Shown one piece after another: positions 7,974 to 11,036 of a stretch of DNA of 11,036 nucleotides (position 1 is the first letter of the stretch; every line of letters begins with the position of its first letter). This DNA is from Pseudomonadota bacterium (GTDB taxonomy: Bacteria > Pseudomonadota > Gammaproteobacteria > Steroidobacterales > Steroidobacteraceae). The notes beneath the pieces were generated by a model, which made no database searches, was not told the DNA's origin, and worked only from the letters and a program-made list of their open reading frames with translations. Where the stretch lies: the NCBI GenBank assembly GCA_021826035.1, contig JAKBBE010000090.1:1-11036 (forward strand), written 5' to 3'. The position numbers and the translations under genes are program-made.

Positions 7974-8002
7974 TAAGACTACCCCAAAGTCGATTCAGTT
8001 CC
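7974..8002 (-). promoter_or_regulatory. Possible ECF/sigma-E-like promoter of the KGG-protein gene
   Basis: On the minus strand GGAACTG (8002-7996) and GTCTTA (7979-7974) resemble the GGAACTT / GTCTAA boxes of RpoE-type sigma factors. The gap between GGAAC and GTC is 18 bp, one more than the E. coli ideal. No good sigma-70 pair was seen in the same gap. Transcripts would begin near the hairpins at 7967-7934. This is a weak call, supported mainly by the stress-protein context. Confidence 0.3.
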
Positions 8003-8034
8003 TGCAACGGTAACGCCCGCGGAGGCAGACCCGT

Positions 8035-8718
8035 TCAGCCCCGGGAAGATTTCGCCAATTTCGGTGCAGGTTGCGGCTTTTTCGGCGCCATTTTGGCGTC
8101 GATCGCAGCAATTTCCCGTTTCAACACGACCTGCACGTCCGGCGGCGGCTGCATGGCGAGCAGCTGAGTGAAGCGCGAACGCGCCAGCGTCAGGTCCCCG
8201 CGGCGCATCGCCTCGGCCGCCCCGAAGAACAGCGCCTTGGGAGAATCCGGCTCGAGCACCAGTGCTCTCTCGATCAGCTGCCCCGCCGGCCCGTCGAGCG
8301 TCGCATCGTGGATGAGGATCATCGCCTCGGCCTCCCCGATCAGCGCCGGCGCGCTGCGCCCGCCGGCGACCCGATCGGCATGCCGGAAGGCGCGCACCGC
8401 GAGCGGGTACTCCTGCAGCACGACGTAGGACTTACCGAGCTTCAGCCACGCATCGAGATCGCGCGGATGCGCATGGAGGTGGCCGATCAGCTGCTCGATC
8501 GGGCTCTCGGGCGAGTCGATGCCGGGATTAAGGCGCCACGACCAGGTGCTGAAGTGCACATACAGCGCCGTCGCGCCGCCGGCGAGCAGCAGGCACGAAC
8601 CGAGCGCCGCCCAGAGCGCCGGTGCCTGTTGGGTGCGCAGCGGGCGGATCAGCGGGATCAACACCACTCCGACGGCCATCGCCGTGAGCAGCGTCGCGAG
8701 CAAAATGAATGCGATCAT
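8035..8718 (-). CDS. ccmI: CcmI-like cytochrome c biogenesis protein, short form with TPR domain
   Basis: This 227-residue membrane protein starts with two hydrophobic helices (about 1-24 and 34-56), matching the CcmI-1 membrane module. A periplasmic region of about 70-205 follows, with helical-repeat patterns such as DLDAWLKLGKSYVVLQEYPLAVRAF and PKALFFGAAEAMRRGDLTLARSRF that fit tetratricopeptide repeats. The tail is rich in Lys, Pro and Ala. CcmI is the apocytochrome c chaperone that presents the CXXCH peptide to CcmF/CcmH. Full CcmI proteins (for example in Rhodobacter) are near 400 residues, so this one lacks most of the large C-terminal periplasmic domain. The ATG shares its A with the ccmH stop (TGATG), placing it last in the operon. 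No frameshift is evident: the frame closes cleanly and the next gene is unrelated. Confidence 0.82.
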   Translation of the reverse strand: MIAFILLATLLTAMAVGVVLIPLIRPLRTQQAPALWAALGSCLLLAGGATALYVHFSTWSWRLNPGIDSPESPIEQLIGHLHAHPRDLDAWLKLGKSYVVLQEYPLAVRAFRHADRVAGGRSAPALIGEAEAMILIHDATLDGPAGQLIERALVLEPDSPKALFFGAAEAMRRGDLTLARSRFTQLLAMQPPPDVQVVLKREIAAIDAKMAPKKPQPAPKLAKSSRG

Positions 8719-9188
8719 CAGGTGTGCTTCCGCGGCCCGGTGAGGCCGTCATCAAAACTCTCATCCTCATCATCGCCATCGACGGCCGCGGCGCGCCCGC
8801 GAATGAACCACAGCGCACTCACCGCGCCGATCACCAGCAGCACGAGCGGAGTGAGCCACAGCCAGGCGGTTTTCAACACGAACGGTGGCTTGAACAGGAT
8901 GAAGTAGCCGTAGCGGGCGACGAAGAAATGGCGGATCTGTGCATCGGTGTCCCCGGCGAGCAGCATCTGGCGGATCTGCCGGCGCATGTCGGCCGCGAGG
9001 CTCACCGGGGAGTTCGCCAGCGACTCGTCCTGACACTGCATGCAGCGGAAGTTGTGGATCAGCCGCTCGTAACGCGCCTCGAGCGCAGGAGTGGGCATGC
9101 GGGTCGGGGCGATGGCGTGCGCAAACGGTGCGGCCAGCAGCGTCAGCACCGTCAGCAGCAGAGCGCCGAGCGGCGCGCGGCGGCTCAT
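8718..9188 (-). CDS. ccmH: Cytochrome c maturation thiol-disulfide protein CcmH (CycL)
   Basis: This 156-residue membrane-anchored periplasmic protein has a signal peptide (1-25, cleavage after AHA), then the diagnostic FRCMQCQ with redox cysteines Cys49 and Cys52 (family LRCxxCQ). A compact helical domain with RYGYFILFKPPF at 92-103 follows, then a C-terminal membrane helix at about 107-129 and a short acidic cytoplasmic tail (DGDDEDES). CcmH reduces or holds the apocytochrome c cysteines during haem ligation. Here it is a separate gene from ccmI, unlike E. coli where the two are fused. The ATG at 9188 overlaps the ccmG stop as ATGA. Longer in-frame starts lie within ccmG and are rejected. 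Confidence 0.96.
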   Translation of the reverse strand: MSRRAPLGALLLTVLTLLAAPFAHAIAPTRMPTPALEARYERLIHNFRCMQCQDESLANSPVSLAADMRRQIRQMLLAGDTDAQIRHFFVARYGYFILFKPPFVLKTAWLWLTPLVLLVIGAVSALWFIRGRAAAVDGDDEDESFDDGLTGPRKHT

Positions 9189-9727
9189 GAGCCGGACACC
9201 GCCTGCCCGGCCCGCAGCCGCGGCAGGAAATCCCGCGCCCACGCGCCGGGGGTGATCGGGCCGATGTACTTGTACACGATGATGCCCTGCGGATTGACGA
9301 TGAAGGTCTCCGGCGCGCCGTACACGCCCCAGTGGATGGCTTCGAGTCCGCCCGGATCGAACGCGATTTGCTGATACGGGTTGCCACGCTGCTGCAGGTA
9401 GCGGATGGCCGCACTGCGGCGGTCCTTCCAGTCGAGCCCGATCACCGGCACCACGCCGGTGTGCGCGATGGCGAGCAGTTCCGGCGACTCGATGCGACAG
9501 GAGACGCACCAGGTGCCCCACACGTTCAGCAGATACCAGTGCCCGCGCAGCGCGGCGTTGCTCACCGGGGTCTGCGGATCGGCGAGACTCGGCAGCGTGA
9601 AGCTCGGCGCCGGTTTGCCGATCAGCGGCGAGGGCACGAGATCCTTGCGTGGCGCCTGGTGCAGCCCGAACGCGAAGATCACCACGATGACGGCGAACAC
9701 CGCCAGGGGTGCGAAGTAGCGCATCAT
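9185..9727 (-). CDS. ccmG: Thiol:disulfide interchange protein CcmG (DsbE)
   Basis: This is a 180-residue thioredoxin-fold protein anchored by an N-terminal hydrophobic helix (about 4-22, uncleaved type). The active site is WCVSC (Cys74, Cys77) in NVWGTWCVSC. The conserved YGAPET at 136-141 contains the cis-Pro (Pro139), and GLDWKD at 97-102 and GNPY are also typical. It delivers reductant from CcdA/DsbD to CcmH and apocytochrome c in the periplasm. Two start codons lie in tandem at 9727 and 9724 (ATGATG). The first overlaps the ccmF stop as ATGA, the second as TGATG, and either is workable. I used the first. Confidence 0.95.
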   Translation of the reverse strand: MMRYFAPLAVFAVIVVIFAFGLHQAPRKDLVPSPLIGKPAPSFTLPSLADPQTPVSNAALRGHWYLLNVWGTWCVSCRIESPELLAIAHTGVVPVIGLDWKDRRSAAIRYLQQRGNPYQQIAFDPGGLEAIHWGVYGAPETFIVNPQGIIVYKYIGPITPGAWARDFLPRLRAGQAVSGS

Positions 9728-11036
9728 GGGCTCGAGCCCCCCGCCGGCAGCGGACCGTCCGGCGCCGCCTCGCGCGCCTCGGCGAGCCGGTAGCGTCGGT
9801 CGGTGATGGCGAGCAGTCCGCCGGCGGCCATGATCAGCGCCCCGATCCAGATGTACAGCACCAGCGGACGGACCTGCAGCCGGAAGCTCCAACGCCCATC
9901 GCCGAGATCCTGGCCTAAGGCGACCAGGATGTTGCTGCCGCCGTTGAGGTCAATCGCCGAGTGCGTCGTGACCATGTGCTGCACCCAGTAGGTGCGCTTC
10001 TGCGGATACATCACGGTCACCGGGTGACCGTTGCGGGTGACGAGGATCTTCGCCTCGGCCCCGCCGTAGTTCGGACCGTGCACCGGCTTGATGCGCTCGA
10101 ACTGGAAGGTGTAACCGCCATCGCGGGCACTCATGCCACGCGTGAGCGCGACATCCTGTTCGGCCGTGAACCCCTGCACTGCGGTCATGGCAATCACGAA
10201 CACGCCGAGCCCGATGTGCGCAACGGTCATCCCGAGCACCGCGCGCGGCACGGCGATGCGCCGGCGCAGCCGGTCGATCGGATCGATCAGCGAGGCGAGA
10301 ATGATCCACGCCCCGAGCGTCATGCTCACCGGGGAGAGGATGCCGGCGCCGGTGAACACCCCGAAGGCCACCGCGCAGCCGATCAGCGCCGCCGCCGCGA
10401 GCGCGATCAGCAGCGTGCGGCCGCGCTCACCGAGTCCGCCGCGCTTCCAGCGCGCGTGGATCCCGAGCGGCAGCAGCGCAAGGAGCGGCAACATCGAGAC
10501 CAGGAAGGTGGGGTTGAAGTACGGCGGGCCGACCGAGAGTTTGCCCAGATGCAGCGCGAGGGAGATGATCGGGGCCATCTCGCCGGCGAAGACGGTGCCG
10601 CAGGCGGTCACCAGCAGGATGTTGTTGAAGAGCAGGAACGACTCGCGCGCGCTCAGCTCGAAGCCCGCCTCGGACTGCATCTGCGGGGCGCGCCAGGCAT
10701 AGAGCGCGAGCGCCGCGCCGATCATGATCACGAGGAAGGTGAGGATGAACTCCCCGCGGCCCGGACTGGCCACGAACGAGTGCACCGAGATCAGCACCCC
10801 GGAGCGCACGAGGAAGGTGCCGATCAGGCTCAAGGAGAACCCGAGCACCGCCAGCAGCAGCGTCCAGCTCTTGAACAGGCCGCGCTTCTCGGTCACCGCG
10901 AGGGAGTGGATGAGCGCGGTGCCCATCAGCCAGGGCATGAACGAGGCGTTCTCGACCGGATCCCAGAACCAGAACCCGCCCCAGCCGAGCGTGTAGTACG
11001 CCCACCAGCTGCCGAGCGTGATGCCGCAGGTGAGAA
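9724..11036 (-). CDS. ccmF: Haem lyase subunit CcmF, C-terminal part (cut by window edge)
   Basis: The frame is open to the right edge and shows about 436 C-terminal residues of a protein usually near 650. The visible part begins within the tryptophan-rich haem-handling WWD motif (YTLGWGGFWFWDPVENAS), then MPWLMGTALIHSLAV and RSGVLISVHSF, followed by a series of hydrophobic helices. A large periplasmic section comes next, containing YPQKRTYWVQHMVTTHSAID and ALGQDLGDGRWSFR. The last membrane helix is near VLYIWIGALIMAAGGLLAI, with the usual DRRYRLAE end. CcmF is the inner-membrane core that attaches haem from holo-CcmE to apocytochrome c. An internal Met at 10938 is not the real start because conserved sequence continues upstream of it. 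Its stop overlaps ccmG. Confidence 0.97.
   Translation of the reverse strand, partial: LTCGITLGSWWAYYTLGWGGFWFWDPVENASFMPWLMGTALIHSLAVTEKRGLFKSWTLLLAVLGFSLSLIGTFLVRSGVLISVHSFVASPGRGEFILTFLVIMIGAALALYAWRAPQMQSEAGFELSARESFLLFNNILLVTACGTVFAGEMAPIISLALHLGKLSVGPPYFNPTFLVSMLPLLALLPLGIHARWKRGGLGERGRTLLIALAAAALIGCAVAFGVFTGAGILSPVSMTLGAWIILASLIDPIDRLRRRIAVPRAVLGMTVAHIGLGVFVIAMTAVQGFTAEQDVALTRGMSARDGGYTFQFERIKPVHGPNYGGAEAKILVTRNGHPVTVMYPQKRTYWVQHMVTTHSAIDLNGGSNILVALGQDLGDGRWSFRLQVRPLVLYIWIGALIMAAGGLLAITDRRYRLAEAREAAPDGPLPAGGSSP

Overview
The window is GC-rich (roughly two thirds G+C by eye) bacterial chromosome with very tight gene packing. Every credible gene lies on the minus strand. A System I (Ccm) cytochrome c maturation cluster, a thiCOSGE-type thiamine operon and a YciG/KGG-type stress protein together suggest a Gram-negative proteobacterium, most likely a high-GC gammaproteobacterium or a relative. 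The sequence alone does not fix the genus.

In the direction of transcription (right to left) there are four blocks. (1) 11036-8035 is the end of a ccm operon: the C-terminal two thirds of ccmF, then ccmG, ccmH and a short ccmI. All are joined by start/stop overlaps of 1 to 4 nt. They encode the haem-ligation and apocytochrome thioreduction end of cytochrome c biogenesis in the inner membrane and periplasm. (2) 7901-7539 is a small hydrophilic KGG-repeat protein containing a near-perfect 75-bp tandem repeat, flanked on both sides by strong GC-rich hairpins. (3) 7246-5633 is a secreted member of the alkaline phosphatase / nucleotide pyrophosphatase superfamily. Just upstream is a textbook-shaped Pho box (two CTGTCAC heptamers 4 bp apart) with a plausible -10 exactly 10 bp downstream, so the gene is probably induced by phosphate starvation through PhoB. 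(4) 5636-1 is a thiamine biosynthesis operon. Its promoter starts on the phosphatase stop codon and is followed almost at once by a TPP riboswitch, then thiC, thiO, thiS, thiG, thiE, a thiF/moeB-like adenylyltransferase fused to a rhodanese domain, and the first 34 codons of thiD, which is cut by the window edge.

The thi genes form a nearly complete route. ThiC makes HMP-P and ThiD phosphorylates it. ThiO makes the glycine imine. The ThiF-like protein activates ThiS and probably loads it with sulfur. ThiG builds the thiazole, and ThiE joins the two halves. TPP binding to the leader would shut this down.

I found no mobile element, CRISPR array, rRNA or tRNA. The most useful new points are the Pho box, the loss of a conserved metal-ligand His in the phosphodiesterase, the Zn-less ThiF-rhodanese fusion, and the compact promoter-riboswitch arrangement. 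Nothing here looks like an unknown multi-gene system.
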